Positions 24,387 to 31,437 of a DNA stretch of 47,359 bases are shown here, one piece after another. A program made the translations under genes and the position numbers. This DNA comes from Promicromonospora kroppenstedtii DSM 19349 (GTDB lineage Bacteria > Actinomycetota > Actinomycetes > Actinomycetales > Cellulomonadaceae), in NCBI RefSeq assembly GCF_000515355.1, contig NZ_KI911621.1, positions 15,577 through 62,935 of the forward strand, given 5' to 3'. Every line of letters starts with the position of its first letter. Position 1 is the first letter of the stretch. The notes beneath the pieces were generated by a model that made no database searches, was not told where the DNA came from, and saw only the letters and a program-made list of their open reading frames with translations.

Positions 24387-24890
24387 CTAGCCGAACGACT
24401 CTCGGAAGACCCCATCGGGGTCCACGACCTCCAGGAAATCGATGAAGTCGAGGTTCGCCAAGACAAGGTTCACCTCAATCGCGAGGACAGCCTCAGGGAC
24501 GATTCTGAACGTAGCTAGGTACGTCTCGGAAGCGTTGAAGACATCCACGATGAGGAGAGTGTTGTCGAGCATCGACCGCGCGTCCGCGACGAAGACGAAA
24601 TCCTCCACCTCGACCATCTCCGGGATTCTCGCAGGAGTGATTCGGGCCAACCGCGGGTCCTCCACGACCAGGAGGCTTGCCCTGTCCGTACTATTCGGCC
24701 CAACTTGCTGGCGAGCGTCGGCGAGCACCTCCTGGAAGCGGGCATCGTCGGTGTAGTCCGTTCGAACCAGGACGCCGGACAAGTCGAGCTCATCGAGGGG
24801 CGGGACGATCTTCGCTGGCATGTCGCTCACGGCCGCCAACCTAGCGTCGAACCGCCCAGCCGGACTGAGTGTTACGTCGGGGCGACCCAC
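24387..24890 (-). CDS. DUF6924-family protein
   Basis: 167 residues from GTG 24890, with AGGAGC ahead; ATG 24821 would give the shorter family-like start MPAKIVPPLDELDLSGVLV. The DUF6924 pattern is clear: VLVRTDYTDDARFQEVLADA near residue 41, then LLVVEDPRLARITPARI, FVFVADARSMLDNTLLIVDV, FRIVPEAVLAIEVNLVLANL and the closing DFLEVVDPDGVFRESF. The family is of unknown function, widespread in actinobacteria, and sometimes linked to contact-dependent or immunity-type loci. It is the last gene before the right end of the element. Confidence 0.78.
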   Translation of the reverse strand: MGRPDVTLSPAGRFDARLAAVSDMPAKIVPPLDELDLSGVLVRTDYTDDARFQEVLADARQQVGPNSTDRASLLVVEDPRLARITPARIPEMVEVEDFVFVADARSMLDNTLLIVDVFNASETYLATFRIVPEAVLAIEVNLVLANLDFIDFLEVVDPDGVFRESFG

Positions 24891-24920
24891 TGGCGCTCCT
24901 GGCGAAGCAGGCCTGACGAG

Positions 24921-24983
24921 ACTGGCCCTTATTGGCCCTAACTCCCGCCAAGCTGGCCCTAGTTAGGGCCAATAAGGGCCAGT
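24921..24983. repeat. 23-bp perfect inverted repeat with GGCCCTWA motifs at the inner right end
   Basis: A 23-base arm at 24921-24943 is exactly complementary to 24961-24983, with a 17-base spacer. Each arm contains two GGCCCT(T/A)A octamers starting 10 bp apart (24924 and 24934; mirror copies at 24963-24970 and 24973-24980). The same octamer pair occurs in one orientation inside attL at 1409 and 1419. It lies about 100 bp from attR and just upstream of the DUF6924 gene. It may serve as paired arm-binding sites for integrase or excisionase; a transcription terminator is the alternative. Confidence 0.6.
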
Positions 24984-25082
24984 CCCGACCCCACGCGAAC
25001 CCACTCCAGCATTACAATAAGACCAGGTCAGCCGCCGTTTTCGGCCGGTTGGCCAGCATCATCCGATCGCCACCCGGCAAGG

Positions 25083-25189
25083 CTTCCAAACTAATTACGC
25101 GGGTTCGATTCCCGTCGCCCGCTCAGAGTGCGGAAGCCCAGGTCAGAGAGTGTTTCTGACCTGGGCTTCGTGCATTCTGGAGGGCTGGA
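25083..25189 (+). repeat. attR, 107-bp direct repeat with tRNA-Gly 3' remnant
   Basis: An exact copy of 1289-1395. It holds the tRNA-Gly 3' part (CTTCCAA onward, to 25123) and the 15-bp terminator hairpin (25133-25169), but no 5' half, so it cannot yield a tRNA. It marks the right junction of the element. Confidence 0.93.
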
Positions 25190-25310
25190 GGCAGCGCTGT
25201 GTGGGCCCTAAATAGCCCTTCGGGACTGGGCCAGGACCCGGAGCCACAACGCCCGCGCTTCATCTGCCTCGCTCGGCCGGCCGGCAAGAACTACGATCCA
25301 GACCAGGCCG
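25190..25310 (+). pseudogene. Diverged relic of a second element's integrase-proximal end
   Basis: Past the end of the perfect repeat, the sequence stays alignable with what follows attL (1396 to about 1500). Shared blocks include GGCCCTAAAT with a decayed second octamer, GGGCCAGGA, CCGGAG, CCGCTTCA-like bases and CGGCCGGCC. The integrase ATG 1461 corresponds to ACG at 25249 in the relic. The similarity fades near 25310, and no integrase body follows. This fits the left end of an older, related element at the same tRNA, later truncated. The 176 bp to the methyltransferase stop hold nothing else I can name. Confidence 0.6.
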
Positions 25311-25365
25311 AGCGCTTTGGTCTACCGCCGACGCGTCCTCAGAAGAGTTCAGCTGCAGGACGCAC

Positions 25366-26373
25366 CTAGAGCGTCAAGCGCACTTTCCATCCCTCAGCGT
25401 TCGGCACGACGACACCTGCTACGTCGGCCCAGCCCGGGCGTCCTGCTTCCCGCCACTGCTCGATCCACCCAGTCAGCACTCGTGTTGCATCGGCATCCCC
25501 CGAGGTGACCAGTTCGCCGTCCGTGAGGAATGCGGCGCCGTCTTCATTGGCCATACCGATGCTGGTGAAGCGATCAGAGAGCCCGGCGGTAGCCAGCTCG
25601 TCCGGAACGGTCTCATACAACCAAGCCCTGAAGTCGTCGAGTTCTTCCGCCGCCACAAGCGGCGTGTTCGACACGTCAGGCCCGGTCCTGAGCCGGTCCA
25701 GTACCAGGCCGAGCGCCCCGGGGACCTTCCGTTGCGCCAGGCTACTGATCCACCACGGTTCGGCATCATCAGGAACGTGGGATGCCGTGACATAGCGAAG
25801 CGGCAGTCCAAAGACGGTAACGGGTTCGGGATGCATCTCGATATACCCACCAGGTCGCACTGCGACAACCCGCGGATGCCCGGCGGTCACGGTGACGGCA
25901 ACGATCGCGTGCGCAGTCGCAAGTTCTGCGACCTTGACCGGTGCCACGATGACGGCGTCCCGGGCAACCTGGTCGATCCAAGCAGACGGGATCACGTGCG
26001 GGGTCGCCCAGGCCACGACACGGTCGTAAGGCGCTCCACCCGGGTCGCCCGCATAACCATCGCCGTTGCTCACAGTCACGTTCGTGACGCCGGCCGCTTC
26101 CAGGCGAGCCTGCGCCCGGGGCACCAGGTCGGCAAACACCTCGACCGATCTCACGAGTCCACTCGGGCCGACAAGGCTGGCGAGCAGCGCGGACGTGTAA
26201 CCGGATCCGGTGCCGATCTCCAGGACGCGGTGTCCGGGCCGGACATCGAGGTCTTCGAGCATCTTCTGGATCGAAGCGACGCCGGAAGACTGAGGGAGTG
26301 TGGAGCCGTCCGGTTCAGTGACGAAGTGGTCGTAGTCGACAGCGGCGACCGCGTTGGCAACGGCGGTGGTCAT
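25366..26373 (-). CDS. PIMT-like O-methyltransferase of the lasso cluster (aspartimide-forming)
   Basis: 335 residues from ATG 26373, with AAGGAG seven bases ahead. The N-terminal 210 residues are a protein-L-isoaspartate methyltransferase: LPQSSGVASIQKMLEDLDV, the SAM-binding motif I VLEIGTGSGYTSALLA, and NGDGYAGDPGGAPYDRVVAW. About 120 further residues (from WWISSLAQRKV to the end) are absent from repair PIMTs but usual in RiPP-associated ones. In known cases (cellulonodin-2, lihuanodin, OlvSA lanthipeptide, graspetides) such enzymes methylate a specific Asp side chain in the cyclised peptide, which then collapses to an aspartimide. The probable target is D6, before T7, in the core. It is the last gene of the A-C-B1-B2-M operon, and its start lies 59 bases inside B2. 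Confidence 0.88.
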   Translation of the reverse strand: MTTAVANAVAAVDYDHFVTEPDGSTLPQSSGVASIQKMLEDLDVRPGHRVLEIGTGSGYTSALLASLVGPSGLVRSVEVFADLVPRAQARLEAAGVTNVTVSNGDGYAGDPGGAPYDRVVAWATPHVIPSAWIDQVARDAVIVAPVKVAELATAHAIVAVTVTAGHPRVVAVRPGGYIEMHPEPVTVFGLPLRYVTASHVPDDAEPWWISSLAQRKVPGALGLVLDRLRTGPDVSNTPLVAAEELDDFRAWLYETVPDELATAGLSDRFTSIGMANEDGAAFLTDGELVTSGDADATRVLTGWIEQWREAGRPGWADVAGVVVPNAEGWKVRLTL

Positions 26374-26809
26374 GGGTGGCTCCTTCGAGTACGGGCGGGA
26401 TCGTCATGGTGCGCAGAAAAGAAGGCGTGGTCGCGGGTTCGTCGACCGGAACGCCGTCGGCCTCGACCCACGCATGGAACGTGTACGGGTGGACCTGCAC
26501 GCCGTGGCACCACACCACGGCTCGCCCGCGTAGGGCGGCCAGCCACGTCGTCGTCAGTGAGATCTCGAGACAGGCAGCACGACCTGGCCACCAGGTCGCC
26601 GCGCGGCGAACGGTCCGCACCAACGCGTGGGCCTGATCCACCGTAGCCAGGTCATGCGCACGACCGTTGCAGCACCTCGTTGCCGCGAGTAAGACCCGAA
26701 GAGGCAAGAGCCTCAGGAAGGCGATCACCAGCACGAGGGCGATGAACGCCAGCACAGTCTTCGATCCGGACATCCGCCCGACCTGGGGGGCCGCCATCGT
26801 CACGCTCAT
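26315..26809 (-). CDS. Lasso peptide leader peptidase (B2, transglutaminase-like)
   Basis: 164 residues; the ATG overlaps the B1 stop as ATGA (26806-26809). The family core is present: a hydrophobic N-terminal helix (TVLAFIALVLVIAFLRLLPL), ALVRTVRRAATWWPGRAACL with the catalytic Cys, and FHAWVEADGVPVDEP with catalytic His and Asp. It removes the leader after the threonine-containing recognition site once B1 presents the precursor. The last 19 or so residues are read through the start of the methyltransferase gene in another frame and are Arg-rich, an odd, probably non-essential tail. Length is near the usual 140-150. Confidence 0.88.
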   Translation of the reverse strand: MSVTMAAPQVGRMSGSKTVLAFIALVLVIAFLRLLPLRVLLAATRCCNGRAHDLATVDQAHALVRTVRRAATWWPGRAACLEISLTTTWLAALRGRAVVWCHGVQVHPYTFHAWVEADGVPVDEPATTPSFLRTMTIPPVLEGATHDHRRCQRGRRCRLRPLRH

Positions 26810-27078
26810 GCTCCTGCCTCCTGGATGAGGCGGCCGCCGAGCAGAGTAGTGCGCAGATGTTCGGTCCAGGTCGCGGCCTGCGTGTCATCCTGTCGCGCGA
26901 TGCGCTCGACGATGTCCGGTATAGGTCCGCCCGGCCCCTCCACGAGCGTGCAGAGCAGTGCGGCAGCGGTGGGATTCAGGGCGTAGACGCGGTCGCGGGC
27001 GACGTCGATCAGTACGCTGCCGCCGTCAGGCGTCGGTGTGGACGTGACGTGGTCGGCCAGTCGATAGCGGGGCGTCAT
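26806..27078 (-). CDS. Lasso peptide RiPP recognition element protein (B1, PqqD-like)
   Basis: 90 residues from ATG 27078, with GAGGAGG six bases ahead; a longer frame to 27108 would overlap the cyclase stop and lacks an SD. It has the PqqD/RRE pattern: RYRLADHVTSTPTPDGGSVL, then DVARDRVYALNPTAAALLCT, and C-terminal helices. B1 binds the leader (YxxP..G..T-type segment) and delivers it to B2 and the cyclase. It sits 13 bp after the cyclase stop and overlaps B2 by four bases, so stoichiometric coupling with B2 is expected. Confidence 0.9.
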   Translation of the reverse strand: MTPRYRLADHVTSTPTPDGGSVLIDVARDRVYALNPTAAALLCTLVEGPGGPIPDIVERIARQDDTQAATWTEHLRTTLLGGRLIQEAGA

Positions 27079-27091
27079 CTGCTGCCTCCTC

Positions 27092-28876
27092 TCAGGTGAT
27101 CCAGGCAATGCGGGAACGAGCCTCTTCGGAGCGAAGCCAGACCTCGGTAGCGATCAGGTCGTTGATGCCGGCCAGGCGGACATCGGCACCGCGGATCGCC
27201 CGGTCGAGCACCATGGCTGCGTGCCCGTGTTCGACCAGTCCGGAGCCGACCAGACGCGACCTCGCGAAGAGGGCACGCAGGTCGCCGGCGTTGCGGGACA
27301 GGCCCGCGTAGTGGAGCGCGGTGTAGTCACCCTTCGTGGACCGGTCCAGAACCGATGCAGGAACGTGCTGGTTCAGGGCCGCTCGCAACAGAGGCTTGGC
27401 GACGAATGCGCTGGTACGTTCTCGTGCGGGTACCGAAAGGCACGCACGCGCCACACCATCGGTCACGAAGGGAGCTACCTGACGCAGACCATGCGCCTGA
27501 GCTATCTCCAGATCGATGCGGTGGTCCCTCCCGAACGTCAGGACTGCGTTGGCGGCGATGCGATCCCCGATGGGTCCCTCGTCTCCGACGCGGTCGTCGG
27601 GCAAAGGCACACAGTCAGCGGCCGCACGGTGGCCCTCGGTGGTAAGCCAGGCGGCGTCAGGTGCTCCGAACCACCGCAGCCGACCTGCCGCTCCTTGGTG
27701 CGACGAACGACCGGTACGAAGCTCACGGACGAGCCTTCTCAGTGCGGACCGCTCCGACGTCCTGGCCAAGCGTGTGGCCGCGACGACGATCGGGAGCGGT
27801 GCACTCGTGCGCAGCTGTGCCCAAGCACGCGCTTCGCGGACGAGGCGCGGTACGTCACGGACGAGATCCGCAAGATAGGCCAGCGACCCGGACAGGACGG
27901 CGTCACCGCCGTCGCCCGTCAGGTGAACAGAAGAACCGAGGTCCATCAGTTGTTGCTGCCACCAGCGGGTGCGGGCATACAGGACGGCATCGGACCACGG
28001 CTCGTCGGTATACGGGACCCGGTCAAGGTCCGTGTAGGGAAGGACGGTCTTGGGGATACGACGCACCTCATGCCGAAGCATCGGCTGCGTTGCGGCAATC
28101 CGCGTGGCATGAGCCAGGTCTTCATTTCCCACCTGTGCCGAATCAAGGGTGAGCCCGATCAGGGGCACCGCTCGTGCGGCTAGTGCTGCGACCGAGCTTG
28201 AGTCCAGACCACCGGAAAGGTCCGAGGTGACAAGCCCGGTCAACGGGGCACCGACCTCGGCACGCAGCGCCTCGTAGAGCCGATTGCCACCGGCAGCAAG
28301 ACTCAGCGCAGCGTTCCTCGGTGGCCGGCCCATGGTCGTCGGTGCGTGGCTGGGCCGTAGGACGAGCATCCTGGTGGGCGGCACGACTGCCACTCGTTCG
28401 TGTGCCGATCGTGTCGAGAGCGGAATGACATCCGGGCACGAGAGTCGTAGCCCCAGCCATCCCTGATCGACTCCGGTTCCCAGCAGATCGGCCAAGACGT
28501 AGGACGAAGACGCGAAGTGTGCGGCACCGTCATGAACCGCGTGGAACACGAGACGGGTTCCGGCGACGTCACCGGTGACGATGGTCCTCCGGGCATCCGC
28601 CCAGACGACGTGGCTGTTCCCGCCCCGGTCGATCAACGGTTCGACCTCCAGTCGGCTGGCGAACCGACGTGCCTGGCGAGCCAGCTCTGTGTGGCCACAC
28701 GTGACCTCGCCCAGAACGACGCACCACCAATCCGGACCATCGAGGACGCGCACCTGGTCATCCGGCCAGGCACCGAGCAACCACACCGCTACATACCGTG
28801 ACCGCAGCATGCGACTGCCCGCAGGACGGGGCGGGAGGTCCGCCCCCGTCGTAATCGATCCACCGAAACTACGCAT
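27092..28876 (-). CDS. Lasso peptide cyclase (C, asparagine synthetase-like)
   Basis: 594 residues from ATG 28876, starting MRSFGGSI as many lasso cyclases do. The ATP-pyrophosphatase PP-loop is SDLSGGLDSSSVAALAA (about residue 222), and the synthetase domain includes LTGDGGDAVLSGSLAYL and VAPFVTDGVARACLSVP. The N-terminal half is a degenerate glutaminase-like domain without the N-terminal Cys. The enzyme adenylates an Asp or Glu side chain and joins it to the freed N-terminus of the core, trapping the tail in the ring. Here G1 to D9 is predicted. It lies 35 bp after the precursor gene and is the second gene of the operon. Confidence 0.92.
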   Translation of the reverse strand: MRSFGGSITTGADLPPRPAGSRMLRSRYVAVWLLGAWPDDQVRVLDGPDWWCVVLGEVTCGHTELARQARRFASRLEVEPLIDRGGNSHVVWADARRTIVTGDVAGTRLVFHAVHDGAAHFASSSYVLADLLGTGVDQGWLGLRLSCPDVIPLSTRSAHERVAVVPPTRMLVLRPSHAPTTMGRPPRNAALSLAAGGNRLYEALRAEVGAPLTGLVTSDLSGGLDSSSVAALAARAVPLIGLTLDSAQVGNEDLAHATRIAATQPMLRHEVRRIPKTVLPYTDLDRVPYTDEPWSDAVLYARTRWWQQQLMDLGSSVHLTGDGGDAVLSGSLAYLADLVRDVPRLVREARAWAQLRTSAPLPIVVAATRLARTSERSALRRLVRELRTGRSSHQGAAGRLRWFGAPDAAWLTTEGHRAAADCVPLPDDRVGDEGPIGDRIAANAVLTFGRDHRIDLEIAQAHGLRQVAPFVTDGVARACLSVPARERTSAFVAKPLLRAALNQHVPASVLDRSTKGDYTALHYAGLSRNAGDLRALFARSRLVGSGLVEHGHAAMVLDRAIRGADVRLAGINDLIATEVWLRSEEARSRIAWIT

Positions 28877-28911
28877 CGGATCAGGCCTCCCGTCTCGTCG
28901 CTGCAGGTCGG

Positions 28912-29058
28912 TCAGTAGTAGTACTTCTTCATGTCGGCGGTGTCGTTCTTGCCCTGACCCAGCGTCAGTCGCGTAAGGGTGCCCAGCTCGGTCACCACCG
29001 GCGGCTCGACCGCCACGGTGTCGAGGTCGGCGAGAACATCCGAGGACTTGGTCTCCAT
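28912..29058 (-). CDS. Lasso peptide precursor (A) with predicted core GQGKNDTADMKKYYY
   Basis: 48 residues from ATG 29058, with GAAGGAG six bases ahead; an in-frame upstream ATG (29094) has no better SD. The leader (METKSSDVLADLDTVA, then VEPPVVTELGTLTRLTL) has the P..TELG.LT..T pattern recognised by B1, with Thr at position -2. Cleavage after RLTL leaves a 15-residue core starting with Gly. D9 is at the right distance for a nine-member ring. D6-T7 lie inside the ring and match the Asp-Thr site modified in aspartimide lasso peptides. The tail MKKYYY has three bulky Tyr that could act as plugs. It is the first gene of the operon. Confidence 0.88.
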   Translation of the reverse strand: METKSSDVLADLDTVAVEPPVVTELGTLTRLTLGQGKNDTADMKKYYY

Positions 29059-29369
29059 CGCATACTCCTTCTCGTGAGGTGTCCGAACGGCCATGGAGCT
29101 GGCCGCGGGCAGACGACGGTTTCGGACCGTCGCTTGCCTGGTGGACCCATCAAATCCGAGCAGGAATGCTCAACCCATCGCAGCGATGACGCAGTGCTGT
29201 AGCAGAGTTGTGGCATCGAGCCTCTGACCAGCGCCGATACGGGTGACCCTGGGAGGCCGACGGCACCGTCCGCGGAGCACAGGGCCGTCGTTCCGACGGC
29301 GAGCCAGGTCAGACCGCCAGCAGGGTCACTCGTCGTGGGATCCGTCCCCGTCGGGCGCGGACTCTGAGC
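29059..29369 (-). promoter_or_regulatory. 311-bp leader/promoter region of the lasso operon
   Basis: No CDS. On the minus strand it contains a 7-bp stem (CGACGGT, loop TTCGG, ACCGTCG; 29114-29132) about 55 bases ahead of the precursor ATG. A clear -35/-10 pair is not visible to me. As the deaminase operon upstream points the same way, read-through into the lasso genes is possible. Confidence 0.4.
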
Positions 29370-29831
29370 TCACGGGAGAAGGTGCGCATTGGGTTCGCGC
29401 GCAGCGCCGGCCAGCTCGGCCAACTCAAGGACCTCACGGCCAGCGGCACGCAGCGTCTCGGCACCGACGCAGTCGACGAACAGGTCGGGCTCGCGCCAGG
29501 CGAACACGACCCGCGGGATGCCGGCCCGCAGGATGTGCTGGGTGCAGGTGACGGGGCGTGACGCACGTGTGCTGCACGGTTCGAGGGAGGTGTAGATCGT
29601 GGCAGTAGCAAGCAGGCCGCGGTCCGCCTCGCCGACATCAGCAAGTGCGGCTTCTTCGGCGTGCTCATGAAGATCGCCCCGCCGCGACCATCCCGTACCC
29701 AGAACCGTGCCGTCATCGGCCACGACCATCGCTCCGACCGAGAACGCCGTCTCGGACGGAGGGCACCGCCAGGCCAGACCGATGGCCCGCTCAAGGAGAG
29801 CCCTGTCTCGGGACTCGCGGAACTCGCTCAT
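29370..29831 (-). CDS. RibD-type / dCMP-type deaminase
   Basis: 153 residues. The zinc-deaminase motifs are present: HEHAEEAAL (HAE) and SLEPCSTRASRPVTCTQHIL (PCxxxxxxxxxC with a longer spacer, as in RibD deaminase domains). The N-terminal RALLERAIGLAWRCPPSETA is like RibD. The ATG overlaps the stop of the reductase gene by four bases (ATGA). In riboflavin synthesis this domain deaminates a diaminopyrimidine nucleotide, and deaminase plus reductase are one RibD protein; here they are two genes. The substrate may be another pyrimidine or pterin nucleotide. Confidence 0.85.
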   Translation of the reverse strand: MSEFRESRDRALLERAIGLAWRCPPSETAFSVGAMVVADDGTVLGTGWSRRGDLHEHAEEAALADVGEADRGLLATATIYTSLEPCSTRASRPVTCTQHILRAGIPRVVFAWREPDLFVDCVGAETLRAAGREVLELAELAGAAREPNAHLLP

Positions 29832-30505
29832 CGCCGCGGAATGTAGCGCAGCAGCACGCAGTCACCAATGGCACGCGTCTCGACCAGGGCCATCCGGTGC
29901 TTGCTGTCCTGCGGGAAGCCGCTGGGGTTGACGAAGCGCGGCGCACTCTCGTCGCCGACGAAGAACGGCGCGAACACCACGTGCAGCTCGTCCACGAGCC
30001 CTGCGGACAGGAACATCGTGTGAATCGTTCCGCCGCCTTCGACCATCAGCCGTTCCACGCCACGCGCGGCCAGATCGGCCAGAACACCGGCCGGGTCGAC
30101 ACTGTCCCCAAGCCCCACGACCGAGGCGGCCGGTCCCATCCGATCGGACAGTGCCGGCGCAGCGGCCGCCGTGGTGTACACGATCTTGTCGATGTCACCG
30201 GTCGCAAAGAACTTCGCCTCGGGATCGATGTCTCCGCTGGCCGTGACAGTCACCTTCACGGGAGTCTCCGGCCTCCCGTCGGCAAGCCGCTTCGCCCGGC
30301 GCTCCTCCGAGCGGACCATCAGTCGAGGATTGTCAGCCCGGATCGTACTGGCCCCCACGAGGATCGCGTCGACGTCGGCCCGCACGCTGTCGACCCGGTC
30401 GAAATCCTCGTCGTTGGACAGCAGCAGCCGCTCGGGCGTCGCGTCGTCGATGTACCCGTCGAGGCTCGCCGCCACAGAAAGCACGACATACGGTCGGCTG
30501 GTCAT
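29828..30505 (-). CDS. RibD C-terminal / dihydrofolate-reductase-fold reductase
   Basis: 225 residues. MTSRPYVVLSVAASLDGYID is the standard RibD_C start, followed by DAILVGASTIRADNPRLMVR and a late RLMVEGGGTIHTMFLSAGLV (EGG motif) with VDELHVVFAPFFVG. NADPH-dependent reduction of a ribosylated aminopyrimidine is the family reaction. It starts 2 bp after the HTH-SLOG gene stop and overlaps the deaminase. The three together form a compact operon, so the pair is likely a split RibD-like unit for a dedicated pathway instead of bulk riboflavin (inference). Confidence 0.87.
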   Translation of the reverse strand: MTSRPYVVLSVAASLDGYIDDATPERLLLSNDEDFDRVDSVRADVDAILVGASTIRADNPRLMVRSEERRAKRLADGRPETPVKVTVTASGDIDPEAKFFATGDIDKIVYTTAAAAPALSDRMGPAASVVGLGDSVDPAGVLADLAARGVERLMVEGGGTIHTMFLSAGLVDELHVVFAPFFVGDESAPRFVNPSGFPQDSKHRMALVETRAIGDCVLLRYIPRR

Positions 30506-30507
30506 TT

Positions 30508-31236
30508 TCAGGCCCCCACCTTCATCGAGACGATGCGCTCAACGAGCATTCCGTACTGCGCCGAGTTCTCACAGGCCCCGATCTCGTCGAGAACGGAACC
30601 CGCAAGGCCACCATGATGACGTGGATCAGCTCGCATCTGTTCATAGCAGCGGCTCGCGGTGCCGCCCGTGCGAGGGAACGGCACGATCGTCCTGCCAGCC
30701 TGCCGTGCGAGCGTCACCTCCGCGGCAGTCCCCGCTCCGCCACCGATCACGAGGAACAGATCCGCGCCACGGACCACGTTCTCGTGCTCGAACAGCGCCG
30801 CGGTCATGGTGAAACCGGACGGTCGGAACTGGTCCGCCACATACGTCATGACTTCGATACCAACGCCGATCGGTCCATGGTTGACGTCAAGGTTCTCCGA
30901 CACGACGAGCCGGGCAAGCTCAGCGACCGTCGCATCGATCAGTCCTGCGTCGCTGCCCGCGACCCGGCTGCCGCAGATCGCGATACGTAACCTCGACTGC
31001 TTGCGCCCACCGGTGTCGGCACGCTCGTCGACATTGCGGATCATCACATCCAGATCGTCCACCGACACCTGAAGGACGGTGGCGAGGCGCGGTCGGAACC
31101 ACGCCAAGGGCTGGGTCTCGCCAGACTCCCAGCGAGCGACCGTGGTGCGCTCGATTCCCAGCCGCTCCGCGAGCGCCTCCTGGCTCAGCCCCAATGCCCG
31201 ACGTCGGCTTGCCAGCCGGTCACGTCGCCGCTTCAT
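30508..31236 (-). CDS. HTH-SLOG fusion protein
   Basis: 242 residues from ATG 31236. Residues 1-62 are an XRE-type HTH (RRRDRLASRRRALGLSQEAL, then ERTTVARWESGETQPLAWF). Residues about 84-235 form a Rossmann-like SLOG domain: LRIAICGSRVAG, GADLFLVIGGGAGTAAEVTL and AGRTIVPFPRTGG. SLOG proteins bind nucleotides or related ligands; LOG-type members hydrolyse nucleotide N-glycosidic bonds. The PGGxGTxxE motif of LOG is changed to GGGAGTAAE. It may sense the product of the downstream reductase/deaminase pair and repress the operon. It is the first gene of the minus-strand block that ends with the lasso genes. Confidence 0.82.
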   Translation of the reverse strand: MKRRRDRLASRRRALGLSQEALAERLGIERTTVARWESGETQPLAWFRPRLATVLQVSVDDLDVMIRNVDERADTGGRKQSRLRIAICGSRVAGSDAGLIDATVAELARLVVSENLDVNHGPIGVGIEVMTYVADQFRPSGFTMTAALFEHENVVRGADLFLVIGGGAGTAAEVTLARQAGRTIVPFPRTGGTASRCYEQMRADPRHHGGLAGSVLDEIGACENSAQYGMLVERIVSMKVGA

Positions 31237-31437
31237 CCCCGCACCCCTGTCCACATATCCCCCGGAGCGCACACGCGGCACCCGAGGGGCAACGATGCCG
31301 CGCCCGCACCGCGAGCGCCAGCAACCGGGCCGAGACGCCTCGAAGGAACGTCGAGCCTCCCGCCCGCCCGCACCGATGCGGGGAAGCGGCACACGCCACC
31401 ATGGGCCAGTAACGACCCCCTGTGGGACCGTGTCGAC

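Larger units (their letters stand above)
1289..25189. mobile_element. 23.9-kb integrative mobilizable element inserted in tRNA-Gly(TCC)
   Basis: Two perfect 107-bp direct repeats (1289-1395 and 25083-25189) bound the region. The left copy completes a tRNA-Gly gene; the right copy holds only the tRNA 3' end. A tyrosine integrase and an HTH excisionase-like gene sit immediately inside the left end, as is usual for tRNA-integrating elements. A MobF relaxase-helicase lies near the right end. I see no VirB4, coupling ATPase, FtsK-like translocase or replication initiator, so the element probably relies on a helper for transfer (inference). The cargo falls into a radical SAM/HAD/kinase block (about 5.5-10.8 kb) and a defence-like block (11.4-20.3 kb). 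The ABC-3C genes look visibly more AT-rich than their neighbours, which suggests assembly from different sources. Confidence 0.92.

Noticed and set aside
28912-29094. 60-residue version of the lasso precursor starting at ATG 29094
   Set aside because: The ATG at 29058 has a good SD (GAAGGAG, six bases) and gives a normal leader length; the extra 12 residues are unnecessary.
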